DNA from: Lachnospiraceae bacterium NSJ-143
GTDB lineage: Bacteria > Bacillota > Clostridia > Lachnospirales > Anaerotignaceae
Direction: 5' to 3'
DNA: 64,000 bases
NCBI GenBank assembly: GCA_022867625.1
Contig: JALIFM010000008.1
Location: forward strand, 62,001-126,000
Below the pieces are notes generated by a model. That model had not been told where the DNA came from. It saw nothing but the letters and a program-made list of their open reading frames with translations, and searched no databases. A program made the translations under genes and the position numbers. Positions within the stretch are counted from its first letter, which is position 1, and every line of letters starts with the position of its first letter. Below are positions 8,823 to 17,547 of this stretch, in pieces.

Positions 8823-9596
8823 ATGAACGGCAAAAAAATCGCACTGGTTACCGGTGCTAGCGGAGGCCTTGGAAGGGAATTTGCCGCAATACTGGCAAAA
8901 GACAGTAATATAGAAGAAATCTGGGCCATAGCGCGTAACCGTAAAAAGCTTGACATGCTTGAAAAGAAATTAGGCAATAAGATTAAAACTTTTTCTGTCG
9001 ACCTGTCCGATATAAATGATATTAAAAGGTTTTCCGGCCAGTTGGAGGAGTCCAAGCCCGATATTTCATATCTGATAAATAACGCCGGCTATGCCAAGTT
9101 CTGCTCATACGATGAATTGAATATAGACGAATCAACAAATATGGTTAACCTTAATGTCAATGGTGTTATCTCTATGGGCCTTATATGTATACCATATATG
9201 AAAAAAGGAAGCCATATAATAAACATATCTTCTCAGGCAGCCTTTCAGCCCCTTCCATATCAAAATATATACAGTTCTACCAAAGCGTTTATAAGAAATT
9301 ACTCAAGGGCACTGAATGTAGAATTAAGAGACCGCGGTATTTCAGTTACAGCTGTTTGCCCCGGGTGGATGGATACAGATTTATATAACCGTGCTGAAAT
9401 CGGCGCCAGAAAAGCGACAAATAATTTCTGTGGAATGGTAAAACCTCGCAAAGTAGCATTAAAAGCACTCCGTGACGCATGCAAAGGCAGGGATATGTCA
9501 GTTTACAGCTTTTACGTAAAACTTGCTCATTTTACAGCAAAGGTACTGCCACAAAGAGCTATGATAAACCTGTGGATGCACCAGCAAAGATTTTAA
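8823..9596 (+). CDS. Short-chain dehydrogenase/reductase (SDR)
   Basis: A 257-residue classical SDR. The nucleotide motif TGASGGLG is at residues 10-17, NNAG at 86-89, the catalytic Ser at about 136, and YSSTK with Tyr150 and Lys154. After the catalytic block comes CPGWMDTDLY, the usual PGxxxT region. The C-terminal 50 residues are basic and hydrophobic, as in SDRs tied to lipid or envelope metabolism, but the substrate is not evident. The start follows GGGAGGTC. It is a lone plus-strand gene with its own promoter and a terminator directly downstream. Confidence 0.88.
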   Translation: MNGKKIALVTGASGGLGREFAAILAKDSNIEEIWAIARNRKKLDMLEKKLGNKIKTFSVDLSDINDIKRFSGQLEESKPDISYLINNAGYAKFCSYDELNIDESTNMVNLNVNGVISMGLICIPYMKKGSHIINISSQAAFQPLPYQNIYSSTKAFIRNYSRALNVELRDRGISVTAVCPGWMDTDLYNRAEIGARKATNNFCGMVKPRKVALKALRDACKGRDMSVYSFYVKLAHFTAKVLPQRAMINLWMHQQRF

Positions 9597-9599
9597 AGA

Positions 9600-9645
9600 A
9601 AAGCCGGAATCGAACTATAAATATTACGATTCCGGCTTTGTTTTA
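9600..9645. terminator. Bidirectional rho-independent terminator
   Basis: A 13-base-pair stem (arms 9600-9612 and 9627-9639, core AAAGCCGGAATCG) is followed by TGTTTTATTT on the plus strand; the minus-strand side is also U-rich enough to work. It sits between the convergent SDR and malic enzyme genes. Confidence 0.8.
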
Positions 9646-9646
9646 T

Positions 9647-10879
9647 TTATTTCAGCTTATCAGCCATTCTTCTGGATACTGAGTTATACTCGTCATCATA
9701 TGAAATTCTATTTTTCGCCACACCGGACTTAACAGCCGCAACAGCTACAGAAGCCGCAACAGCAGGCCCAACACGGCTGTCAAACGCTTTTGGTATAATG
9801 TAGTCAGGGTTCAGCTCTTCCTCTTTTACAAGCTCAGCAAGCGCATATGCCGCCGCCAGCTTCATCTCATCATTTATATCAGAGGCATGTACATCAAAAG
9901 CTCCTCTGAATATTCCGGGAAATGCCAGAACATTATTAATCTGGTTGGGATAATCACTCCGCCCGGTCGCAATTACAGCTGCTCCGCCTTTTTTCGCCTC
10001 ATCAGGAAAAATCTCCGGAGTGGGATTTGCGCAGGCAAATATAATTGGATTTTCTGCCATTGTCTTAACCATATCACACGTTACTGTATTTGGAGCGCTT
10101 ACACCGATAAAAACATCGGCGCCTTTTATTACTTCTTTAAGGCTGCCACTTTCATGCTTGCTATTTGTCTGCCCTGCTATTTCGGCTTTAACTGCGTTAA
10201 GGCTATCTCTGCCAGCATAAATAGCTCCCTTTGTATCACACAGTATTATATTCGGATACCCTGCTTTCAGCAAAAGCCTTGTAATTGAAATTCCAGCCGC
10301 GCCCGAACCATTGACAATAACTTTAACCTTATCTTTATTTTTGTTAACTATTTTTAATGCGTTTGTAAGCCCGGCCAATGTAATTATTGCCGTACCATGC
10401 TGGTCATCATGAAACACCGGAATACTGCATTTTTCTTTCAGCTTTTTTTCTATCTCAAAGCACCTTGGAGCTGATATATCCTCAAGGTTTATTCCTCCAA
10501 AGCTTCCTGATATAAGCCAGATAGTATTTACTATCGTATCAACATCGCTGCTTTTTATACACAGAGGAAACGCGTCCACATCTGCAAACTCTTTAAATAA
10601 GACACATTTGCCTTCCATAACGGGCATTCCGGCTTCAGGACCTATATTACCAAGTCCAAGCACAGCGGAGCCGTCTGTTGCGACTAGGCAAAGGTTTCCC
10701 CTCCTTGTATACATATAGGACTTTGACAAATCCTTCTGAATCTCAAGACACGGCTGTGCAACTCCCGGGGTATAGGCAAGAGACAAATCATCTTTAGTTT
10801 TTACAGGAACCTTTGATATTACTTCAATTTTACCACGCCATTTTTCGTGCATTTCAAGAGACATTTTTGCATAATCCAT
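9647..10879 (-). CDS. Malic enzyme, NAD(P)-dependent (oxaloacetate-decarboxylating malate dehydrogenase)
   Basis: A 410-residue short-form malic enzyme that converts malate to pyruvate, CO2 and NAD(P)H. It has the family start LSLAYTPGVAQPC, TDGSAVLGLGNIG, the metal and malate region ISAPRCFEIE, and FHDDQHGTA. The Rossmann motif is GSGAAG at about 197-202, followed by CANPTPEIFPDE and ATGRSDYPNQ. Length and motifs are complete. The ATG is preceded by AAAGGAGTG. It is monocistronic by appearance: a terminator lies downstream and 177 bases separate it from the MATE gene upstream. Confidence 0.93.
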   Translation of the reverse strand: MDYAKMSLEMHEKWRGKIEVISKVPVKTKDDLSLAYTPGVAQPCLEIQKDLSKSYMYTRRGNLCLVATDGSAVLGLGNIGPEAGMPVMEGKCVLFKEFADVDAFPLCIKSSDVDTIVNTIWLISGSFGGINLEDISAPRCFEIEKKLKEKCSIPVFHDDQHGTAIITLAGLTNALKIVNKNKDKVKVIVNGSGAAGISITRLLLKAGYPNIILCDTKGAIYAGRDSLNAVKAEIAGQTNSKHESGSLKEVIKGADVFIGVSAPNTVTCDMVKTMAENPIIFACANPTPEIFPDEAKKGGAAVIATGRSDYPNQINNVLAFPGIFRGAFDVHASDINDEMKLAAAYALAELVKEEELNPDYIIPKAFDSRVGPAVAASVAVAAVKSGVAKNRISYDDEYNSVSRRMADKLK

Positions 10880-11014
10880 AAAATTTGCACTCCTTTTGCA
10901 GACTGACTATAAATCAAGAACGTTTTAAGCTTATTATAAACTTTTTTTCTATTACTGCAACACAATATTCTAAAAGAACCTTTATTTTTGGCTGGTATTA
11001 TTAAAAATACTATA

Positions 11015-11050
11015 AGCCCCAAACTGAAGTTTTAGTCTGAGGCTAAATTT
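11015..11050. terminator. Probable terminator hairpin between MATE and malic enzyme genes
   Basis: Arms AGCCCCAAACT (11015-11025) and AGTCTGAGGCT (11034-11044) pair with a few wobbles and are followed on the plus strand by AAATTTTT. On the minus strand, the direction of the MATE gene, the U-tract is weaker. Confidence 0.5.
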
Positions 11051-11056
11051 TTGGAT

Positions 11057-12400
11057 TTAATTATAAGTATGCTGGCGTGTGTAAATCCTGTTGAAAAACC
11101 AGAAACATAGAAGCATTGAAACAAACGATGCTAAAGGTGCAGCAAAGCCTATATAAAACATTGAAGCATTAGGCATGCGGCTTAGAATATAAGAAAGCGG
11201 TATACGAATTAAAAATGTTGCAAAAATACTATGTACCAGAGGAAAAACAGCATGCCCGCTCCCGCTGAAAAATGTGTTCATGCAGAAAACAAAGCAGACA
11301 ATTATACAGTCAAGACTATAGCTTTTTAAATAAAGCGTTCCTTGGTACATAACCTCCTTGTCGCTTGTAAAAATGGATATCATAATCTCTGTGTTTACCT
11401 GTGCCAATATATAACAGGCTATGCCAAACACTAAAGAAAGTACCACACCCGAGTACATACATTTTTTTGCCCTGTCTGTTAAGCCGGCACCTATGTTTTG
11501 TGCTGTCATGGCTGACACGGCAGAAGCGAAAGCTGTTGTAGGCAGCATGCTGAACATTATAAGCTTTTCAACAACTCCAACAGCCGCAGAAGCTGTAACG
11601 CCCATTGAATTTATAACCGCCGTTATAATTAAAAACGATATATTTACAAACATCTCCTGCATAGCAATAGGTATGCCTATGCTCAGTATGCCTCTTGAGT
11701 ATATATATCCTACAGACGGCTTTTTTGTTTTGAATTTATATATATGTCCTTTTTTATTTAAATAAATAAAACACATAATCATGCTTAACGCCTGTGCGGT
11801 AACTGTAGCTACGGCAGCGCCCTGAGGTCCCATATCAAATATGCCGACCAAAATATAGTCTGCCATTATATTTGTAAAACAGGCGATAGCTATAAAATAA
11901 AACGGCGTTTTAGAATCGCCTATTCCCCTCAATACGCTGCTTACTGTGTTAAATCCAAATATAAATATAATTCCAGTTGAACAAATCATTAAATACTGCC
12001 TCGTAAGCTCATATGATTCATCAGGCACCATCATGGCTGCACATATAAAATCAAGGAATATTATAATCAGAGAAGTTAAAAATATTGCCAGAAATCCAAA
12101 TATGCTGACTGCTGTAGCTATTGTATTTGCCATATCTTTTTTTCTGCCCGCGCCAAAATGCTGAGCAATCATTACTGTTCCGCCTGTAGTCATTCCTACA
12201 ATAAGCCCTGTTACAGTCTGCATAATCTGGCTTCCTGTAGCTACCGCAGAAACTCCAGCGGAATCTGTAAATCTGCCAACCATAAAAAGGTCGGCCGCTC
12301 CATAAAGCGCCTGAAAAACATTTGTTATAAGAAAAGGAATTGAAAAACCCAAAAGTGTTTTAAACACATTTCCATGTGTCAGAGATTGTTCTCTTACCAT
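11057..12400 (-). CDS. MATE-family multidrug efflux transporter
   Basis: A 447-residue protein with 12 predicted membrane helices and MATE hallmarks. The N-lobe has FLITNVFQALYGAADLFMVGRF, with the usual substrate/ion-binding polar residues in helix 1. The C-lobe begins near residue 235 with IGIPIAMQEMFVNISF and continues VSAMTAQNIGAG. It is of the DinF/NorM-like group that exports cationic compounds with Na+ or H+ antiport; the substrate is not predictable. The gene is flanked by gaps on both sides and appears monocistronic. A second, distinct MATE gene lies at 33.5 kb. Confidence 0.9.
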   Translation of the reverse strand: MVREQSLTHGNVFKTLLGFSIPFLITNVFQALYGAADLFMVGRFTDSAGVSAVATGSQIMQTVTGLIVGMTTGGTVMIAQHFGAGRKKDMANTIATAVSIFGFLAIFLTSLIIIFLDFICAAMMVPDESYELTRQYLMICSTGIIFIFGFNTVSSVLRGIGDSKTPFYFIAIACFTNIMADYILVGIFDMGPQGAAVATVTAQALSMIMCFIYLNKKGHIYKFKTKKPSVGYIYSRGILSIGIPIAMQEMFVNISFLIITAVINSMGVTASAAVGVVEKLIMFSMLPTTAFASAVSAMTAQNIGAGLTDRAKKCMYSGVVLSLVFGIACYILAQVNTEIMISIFTSDKEVMYQGTLYLKSYSLDCIIVCFVFCMNTFFSGSGHAVFPLVHSIFATFLIRIPLSYILSRMPNASMFYIGFAAPLASFVSMLLCFWFFNRIYTRQHTYN

Positions 12401-12525
12401 TATTTTCTCCTGAAGTAAAGTTGTCTTTTTATCTTTATGTATAAGAAGTACAAAAGAGAACCTGTTAAAATATTAATTCGTCCATAATAAATTTTAACAA
12501 AAAACAAGTTATTATTCTGCCAGCT

Positions 12526-14016
12526 TTAGTCGGCAAAACAAGGTACAATATACAGTGCAGTAACAAACAAAGTACATATTGCTACAATAATCTTCCAATT
12601 TCTGTATTCCCTGTCCATTTTTATTTTTTCACTCTCCTGAGGAAAGTCAAAGCCTATTTCAGGCAATTCAATATTTTTGGTTTCCAGATTATTCTTCCTT
12701 TGGTAGTAAATATAAATAGCCGCCCCGGACAAACACCACACAATGCCCGCCAACACCGCACTGAGCTCAAGCTGAGCAATCATTATAATATAAATAACTA
12801 TGCTTAAAGTCGCCCCTATATTTATCAATGGTGCTTTATAGCATCTGTTGGCGTTTGGATATCGTTTTCTCAACCTCAGAGCTGAAACTATACCCAGAAT
12901 ATAATAAAACAATGTTGCAGAAAGAGACAGAGAAGCAATATATTTTATTGAATTTGTACCTATTAAAACAATCATCAGCAACCCTAAAAATATAACAGAT
13001 ATCCATGGGGTATTATATTTGCTGTGTACATAAGAAAATACCCTTGGAATTACCCCGTCTCTTGACATGGTAAATAAGTAGCGGGCCGGAGCGGTTATGC
13101 TTGCGTTAAGAGTTGAAAAATCCCCTCCAAAGGCTATTCCGGCACAGAGCATTATGAGCGGAAAACCGGCTATACCTGCAATCTTCATACCTTCCGCGTA
13201 AGGCGCAGCAGATTCTGCCAATAATTTCATTGAATCTGGCGGAACAGCCGCAAGCAGTACCCATTGAAACAAGCCATTGACAGTAAAAACTATAAATGGG
13301 GCTAAAAATAAAGCCCGCGGCAGATTAATATGCGGGTATTTTATTTCCTCACCCATGGCGCAGCATGTTTCAAAACCGGCAAAACACCACCAAATCATAG
13401 CTACGGAAGGTAGAAATTCTTTTAAATTTATAATACCGCTGCCATGGACCAGATTTATGTTTGATAAATTAAAGCTCGGTATCATGGAAAAGAACCATAC
13501 AACAGCAACACCCCAGAAGAAAAACATAAAACCATTCTGTAATTTCCCTGTAATTTCAACCCCTTTTACACCTAAAGCTATAAATCCCAAAACAATCGCG
13601 CATGCTATTATTCGGTCGTCTAAACACAAAGTAAATCCTAACGCTTCAAACAGTTTTTTAAAATAAAAGCTGAATGCCAGTGCCTCCCCACTTGCAACAG
13701 AAACCATAGATATTATAAAGCTCCAGCCAGCCAGCATTCCAAACAGCCTGTTTATTCCATATGTAGCATATTGGTATGTACCACCGGCAAAAGGCAGCAT
13801 CGAACTCATTTCCGCATACAAAAGCGCCGGATAAATGCTTACCGCCAAAGCCGCCAGTGTAGCAAATATTACTGAATTGCCCATAACACCTACCATGTTT
13901 GCCCCTACTGTAAAAAGGCCGACTCCTATTACTGTACCTACAGTTATGGTTACAGATTCCCTTAAACCGAAACAGCGTTTTAAGCTGTTGCTTTCAGACT
14001 TTGAATGATTTTTCAT
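12526..14016 (-). CDS. APC-superfamily amino acid permease
   Basis: A 496-residue permease with about 12 membrane helices. Helix 1 carries the unwound substrate motif TVGTVIGVGLFTVGA; later come AGGTYQYATYGINRLFGMLAGW and the helix-6 region WWCFAGFETCCAMGEE. This is the amino acid/polyamine/organocation fold. The start is the ATG at 14016, with GGTGGAGG 8 bases ahead; the GTG 5 codons upstream lies inside that ribosome site. It has no partner gene nearby that would reveal its substrate. Confidence 0.88.
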   Translation of the reverse strand: MKNHSKSESNSLKRCFGLRESVTITVGTVIGVGLFTVGANMVGVMGNSVIFATLAALAVSIYPALLYAEMSSMLPFAGGTYQYATYGINRLFGMLAGWSFIISMVSVASGEALAFSFYFKKLFEALGFTLCLDDRIIACAIVLGFIALGVKGVEITGKLQNGFMFFFWGVAVVWFFSMIPSFNLSNINLVHGSGIINLKEFLPSVAMIWWCFAGFETCCAMGEEIKYPHINLPRALFLAPFIVFTVNGLFQWVLLAAVPPDSMKLLAESAAPYAEGMKIAGIAGFPLIMLCAGIAFGGDFSTLNASITAPARYLFTMSRDGVIPRVFSYVHSKYNTPWISVIFLGLLMIVLIGTNSIKYIASLSLSATLFYYILGIVSALRLRKRYPNANRCYKAPLINIGATLSIVIYIIMIAQLELSAVLAGIVWCLSGAAIYIYYQRKNNLETKNIELPEIGFDFPQESEKIKMDREYRNWKIIVAICTLFVTALYIVPCFAD

Positions 14017-14092
14017 ACAATAAGCCTCCACCAGATAATTATTATATACTATTCATATGGCTTATTGATTTTTCCGCTGTTTTGTTTATTGG

Positions 14093-14120
14093 CAAAAAAA
14101 TACCGCCATTTATATGGCGG
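14093..14120 (-). terminator. Rho-independent terminator after the metallo-beta-lactamase lipoprotein gene
   Basis: The stem CCGCCAT/ATGGCGG (14104-14119) is followed on the minus strand by TATTTTTTT. It ends the comF - patatin - plsC - MBL run. Confidence 0.85.
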
Positions 14121-14128
14121 CTTCATTA

Positions 14129-15262
14129 TTATTTTATACAGTTTTTACATGGCGTAAACCCGGCCTTTTCGGCAGCTTCCTTAGAATCAAGAGCAACCCT
14201 GTTTTTTTCAGCAGGCAGGGATTTGCAGTCAGGCGAATGATATATTTTAGAGTTTTTGTTTCCTATAAAACTCTCTGAAACCTCACTGTTCTGAAGCTTT
14301 TCATCAGTATCAGATGTTTGAGATAACACCGGCTGGCTTTCAGCGCTGCTGTCCGGATATTCTGCCGACACATCAAAAATCGAATCCAGTGTATCGTCAG
14401 TAGCTACATAAAGCTCTTTTCCGTCAGATGATACAACAATATTCCCAGACCTGTCTGTCCTGTAAACGGTAGCACCGCTTCTGGCAATGCGCATTATGAC
14501 CTCATCCTTAGGCAGGCCATACTCGTTGCCCTCGCCGACCTCTATCACTGCTATGCTTGGCCTTACAGCATTAATAAATTCCTGTGATGATGAGGTTGAA
14601 GAACCATGATGCCCAACCTTAAGTACATCCGCACTTAAATCGTACCCCATACTTAAAAGGTCATTCTCTGCTGTTTTTTCCTGGTCACCAGTAAAAAGGA
14701 ATTTATTGTCGCCGTAAGTCATCATAAGGACTATTGATATATTATTGGCATCATCATACTGTACTACTGGGCCTAAAACTTCAAAGTGAGCCTCTCCCTC
14801 ATCAAAGGTATCACCGTACTTTGCGACAATTCTGTCAACCCCGTTTTCATCAATAGAGTAAAGCAAATTGGTGTAAGTCAGCGTATCATAATCAAAATCA
14901 GGCATTAGTATTTTTTTAACTTTGAAATTTTCAATTACGTCCTGCATTGAACCAATATGGTCGCTGTGCGGGTGTGTTGCCACCGCCATATCAATTTCTT
15001 CAACACCCTGCTGTTTTAAGTAATTTACCAGATATTCGTCACAGTCAGTATCTCCGGCATCAATAAGTATGTTTTCTCCTGTAGGAAGTTTAATAAGCTC
15101 GCTGTCTCCCTGTCCTACAGATATGAAATGCACCTGAAGGTTGTCAGGCGAAAGCTCACCTCCATTGATTGAGCTTACAGAACCACATCCCGAAAACAAT
15201 ATGGATACCACTGTAAATAAAAAAACAAGAACACATTTTTTAAATTTATTGCTGCTTGCCAT
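14129..15262 (-). CDS. Exported ComEC-like metallo-beta-lactamase lipoprotein with Cys-rich tail
   Basis: A 377-residue lipoprotein. The signal peptide ends in the lipobox FSGC (Cys26). The metallo-beta-lactamase domain resembles the C-terminal part of ComEC: ISVGQGDSELIKLP, then HPHSDH at residues 97-102, TGDQEK and GHHGS. The last 45 residues (KIYHSPDCKSLP ... TPCKNC) form a small Cys/His motif like the Ada metal-binding or calcium-entry Excalibur-type tail seen on exported nucleases. It is likely a surface hydrolase of DNA or phosphodiesters. The ATG follows GGAGGAAAAAT and overlaps the end of plsC by 17 bases, so translation is probably coupled. Confidence 0.85.
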   Translation of the reverse strand: MASSNKFKKCVLVFLFTVVSILFSGCGSVSSINGGELSPDNLQVHFISVGQGDSELIKLPTGENILIDAGDTDCDEYLVNYLKQQGVEEIDMAVATHPHSDHIGSMQDVIENFKVKKILMPDFDYDTLTYTNLLYSIDENGVDRIVAKYGDTFDEGEAHFEVLGPVVQYDDANNISIVLMMTYGDNKFLFTGDQEKTAENDLLSMGYDLSADVLKVGHHGSSTSSSQEFINAVRPSIAVIEVGEGNEYGLPKDEVIMRIARSGATVYRTDRSGNIVVSSDGKELYVATDDTLDSIFDVSAEYPDSSAESQPVLSQTSDTDEKLQNSEVSESFIGNKNSKIYHSPDCKSLPAEKNRVALDSKEAAEKAGFTPCKNCIK

Positions 15263-15983
15263 ATTTTTCCTCCAACGGCCTTATTATTATATTCCTTACA
15301 TATACATTAAGAGAATCTGCTTCTTCCTTTGACAGCCTGTCAATATGCACAGGCTCATGGATATATAAATTAATATCACCCGGTATCAGTTTATTCCCGT
15401 TACCCTCAAGGGCATTAAATGTGCCGTCTATTGTAACCGGAACAATAGGAACCTTGCTTTTTGTAGCAAGCTTAAAACTCCCGGCCTTAAAATCTATCAT
15501 TTTGCCGTCTTTAGACCTCGTCCCCTCAGGGAAAACAACCATGGATTTTCCGCTTTTCAAAAGGTTTATGCCCTCAACTATAGTTTTAACCTGCTGACGC
15601 ATATCGTCCCTGTCCATAAACAGACAGTTTATCACCCTCATCCAGTCCCTCAGCAGTGGTATTTTTTCAAGCTCAACCTTTGCTATAAACCCAACAGGCT
15701 TATTGAGCTTGGCCAAAAGCAGAACAAAATCCAGATTACTCTGATGGTTGCTTACAAACAGCACATTCTGGTTTTCCGGTATATTTTCTGCTCCATGGAC
15801 AAAAATATGGCAGCCAGTATCATTAAGGCGTTTCTGTGACCAGTCCTTAACAAACTCAAAGATATACTTATCGGCGGCCTCATCTCCATCTTTTTCCCTT
15901 ACTTTTTTTATTTTTCCAAGCACAGGATTTACAAATATCAGGCTTGCCGCCAGCTTGGAAAAAAATCCAATCGTCTCAAACAT
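15246..15983 (-). CDS. plsC: 1-acyl-sn-glycerol-3-phosphate acyltransferase
   Basis: A 245-residue PlsC. It acylates lysophosphatidic acid to phosphatidic acid at the membrane. The catalytic NHQSNLD block (His80, Asp85) matches NHxSxxD, and FPEGTRS at 151-157 is the phosphate-binding block. The hydrophobic N-terminus (FSKLAASLIFVNPVLG) would anchor it. It lies between the patatin-like gene (9-base gap) and the lipoprotein gene (overlap), a likely lipid-related operon. Confidence 0.9.
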   Translation of the reverse strand: MFETIGFFSKLAASLIFVNPVLGKIKKVREKDGDEAADKYIFEFVKDWSQKRLNDTGCHIFVHGAENIPENQNVLFVSNHQSNLDFVLLLAKLNKPVGFIAKVELEKIPLLRDWMRVINCLFMDRDDMRQQVKTIVEGINLLKSGKSMVVFPEGTRSKDGKMIDFKAGSFKLATKSKVPIVPVTIDGTFNALEGNGNKLIPGDINLYIHEPVHIDRLSKEEADSLNVYVRNIIIRPLEEKYGKQQ

Positions 15984-15992
15984 AAATTCCTC

Positions 15993-16841
15993 CTAGCTTT
16001 CCAAGTATTTTTTTACCTTTTTAATTGACCTTGCCGCATCAGCATAGCCTTGTTTATACAGTGAGTAAAGCTTTTTCCTGTTCTTTTCAAGGCGTCCAAG
16101 CTTAACAGGTCTTTTTGGCCTTATAACAAAAATATTCCCCTTTTCCTCCTCGCTTCTAACATAGCTGAGGGTTTGGTTATAAATAATATGTCTGTTTTCA
16201 ATGCTTTTAATAAGGTTTGGATAGTTTTTGTACTTCCTTTTGATTAAAGGCATAAATTTATTAGGTTCTTTTCTGTAGGTAATATCTCTGGTAAGTATTA
16301 CTACGTTTTTTACGTTTCCGTCCTGCTGCGATTTTTTAACAGGTATGGAATCTGTCACACCGCCATCAAGGTACTTTTTGCCATTAATCTCCACAATCCT
16401 CGCAAAAACCGGCAGTGAGCTTGAAGCCCTGATATATACAATGTCCTTTTTCATGTCCCTGATATCAATGTATTCCGGCTTTCCTGTCTCAACATTGGTT
16501 ACCACAGCTTTAAACAGGCCGTTATAGCTGTTAAATTTATTGTAGTCATAAACATTAAGCTTATTCGGTATATCATCATAAACCATTTTTACTCCAAAAT
16601 AGTCACCTGTAGTAATTAAGCTTAAAACACCAGCGTAATGCCTGTCCTTAAGATAGTCTACATTAACATCAAAAGCCCTTCTATGCTGCTTTGATAAAAA
16701 ACTGCAACAGTGACACGCTCCGGCAGAAACTGCATAGCATGATGAAAATTCTATATTGTTGTCAAGAAAGCAGTCGAGCACTCCAGCAGTGTAAACACCG
16801 CGCATTCCGCCGCCCTCCAAAATTAAACCCGCGTTATACAT
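15993..16841 (-). CDS. Patatin-like phospholipase
   Basis: A 282-residue member of the patatin family, close to B. subtilis YjjU-type proteins. The oxyanion-hole motif LEGGGMRGVYTAG is near the start. The nucleophile elbow reads AVSAGAC, with Ala in place of the first Gly of GxSxG. The catalytic Asp is in LDGGVTDSIP. The ATG at 16841 is preferred, with AGGA 10 bases ahead; the GTG 3 codons upstream abuts that site. It overlaps the end of comF by 8 bases and precedes plsC, so it may act with PlsC in lipid turnover; that link is inference. Confidence 0.85.
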   Translation of the reverse strand: MYNAGLILEGGGMRGVYTAGVLDCFLDNNIEFSSCYAVSAGACHCCSFLSKQHRRAFDVNVDYLKDRHYAGVLSLITTGDYFGVKMVYDDIPNKLNVYDYNKFNSYNGLFKAVVTNVETGKPEYIDIRDMKKDIVYIRASSSLPVFARIVEINGKKYLDGGVTDSIPVKKSQQDGNVKNVVILTRDITYRKEPNKFMPLIKRKYKNYPNLIKSIENRHIIYNQTLSYVRSEEEKGNIFVIRPKRPVKLGRLEKNRKKLYSLYKQGYADAARSIKKVKKYLES

Positions 16842-17538
16842 TTTTATCACTTCCTAAGTTATTTCCCGCTGCTGAAAAAGTTAAAAACATAACCTTTGCG
16901 GCACCTTGTTTTTTCAATGCAGCGGCACATTCGTTAATAGTTGAGCCTGTTGTAAAAATATCATCAATTATAAGTACAGTTTTTCCTTTAATACTTTCAT
17001 TTACTACAGCAAACGCATTCTTTACGTTTTCAACCCTTTCTTTTGCGTCAAGCAAATTTTGTGGTTTTGTATCCCTTATTCTTTTAATTGCGCCATGCAC
17101 ATGCTTTATTCTGGTAAGTTTTGAAAACTCGTTTGCAAGATATTCAGCCTGATTATAGCCTCTTTCTTTTAATCTGGCTTTATTTAAAGGTACAGAAACA
17201 AGATAGTCGGCATATTTAAGCTTATCGTTGTTTTTCCAGTGCTCATACATTAAATATGCGAAACTTTTTCCTATATTTCTCTCTCCAAAGTATTTGAACC
17301 TTTCGATTGCGGATTTTACATCTGAATATCTGAAAACAGCCTCGCCGCAGTCAAAATATATTTCAATATTGAATTTATTTTTAAGTGTAGCAGAATAATC
17401 AATATCTTTGTCAATATAAGAAATACTGTCTCTGCACTTTTCACACATTGTCATTTTACTTGCATAACCTATGAGCTCTCCGCAGATACAGCATCTTGGC
17501 GGATATATAAAGTCTATTATATAATCTGAAAATTTCAT
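16834..17538 (-). CDS. comF: ComF family protein (phosphoribosyltransferase domain)
   Basis: A 234-residue ComF homologue. The N-terminus carries a zinc-ribbon (PPRCCICG then CEKC) and the C-terminal half a type I phosphoribosyltransferase domain with the PRPP loop VLIIDDIFTTGST at about 182-194. ComF is needed for DNA uptake in competent bacteria, though in clostridia its role is unproven. It lies 9 bases after recD2, an order (recD2-comF) common in Clostridia, and overlaps the patatin gene. Confidence 0.9.
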   Translation of the reverse strand: MKFSDYIIDFIYPPRCCICGELIGYASKMTMCEKCRDSISYIDKDIDYSATLKNKFNIEIYFDCGEAVFRYSDVKSAIERFKYFGERNIGKSFAYLMYEHWKNNDKLKYADYLVSVPLNKARLKERGYNQAEYLANEFSKLTRIKHVHGAIKRIRDTKPQNLLDAKERVENVKNAFAVVNESIKGKTVLIIDDIFTTGSTINECAAALKKQGAAKVMFLTFSAAGNNLGSDKNV

Positions 17539-17547
17539 AATAATAAT

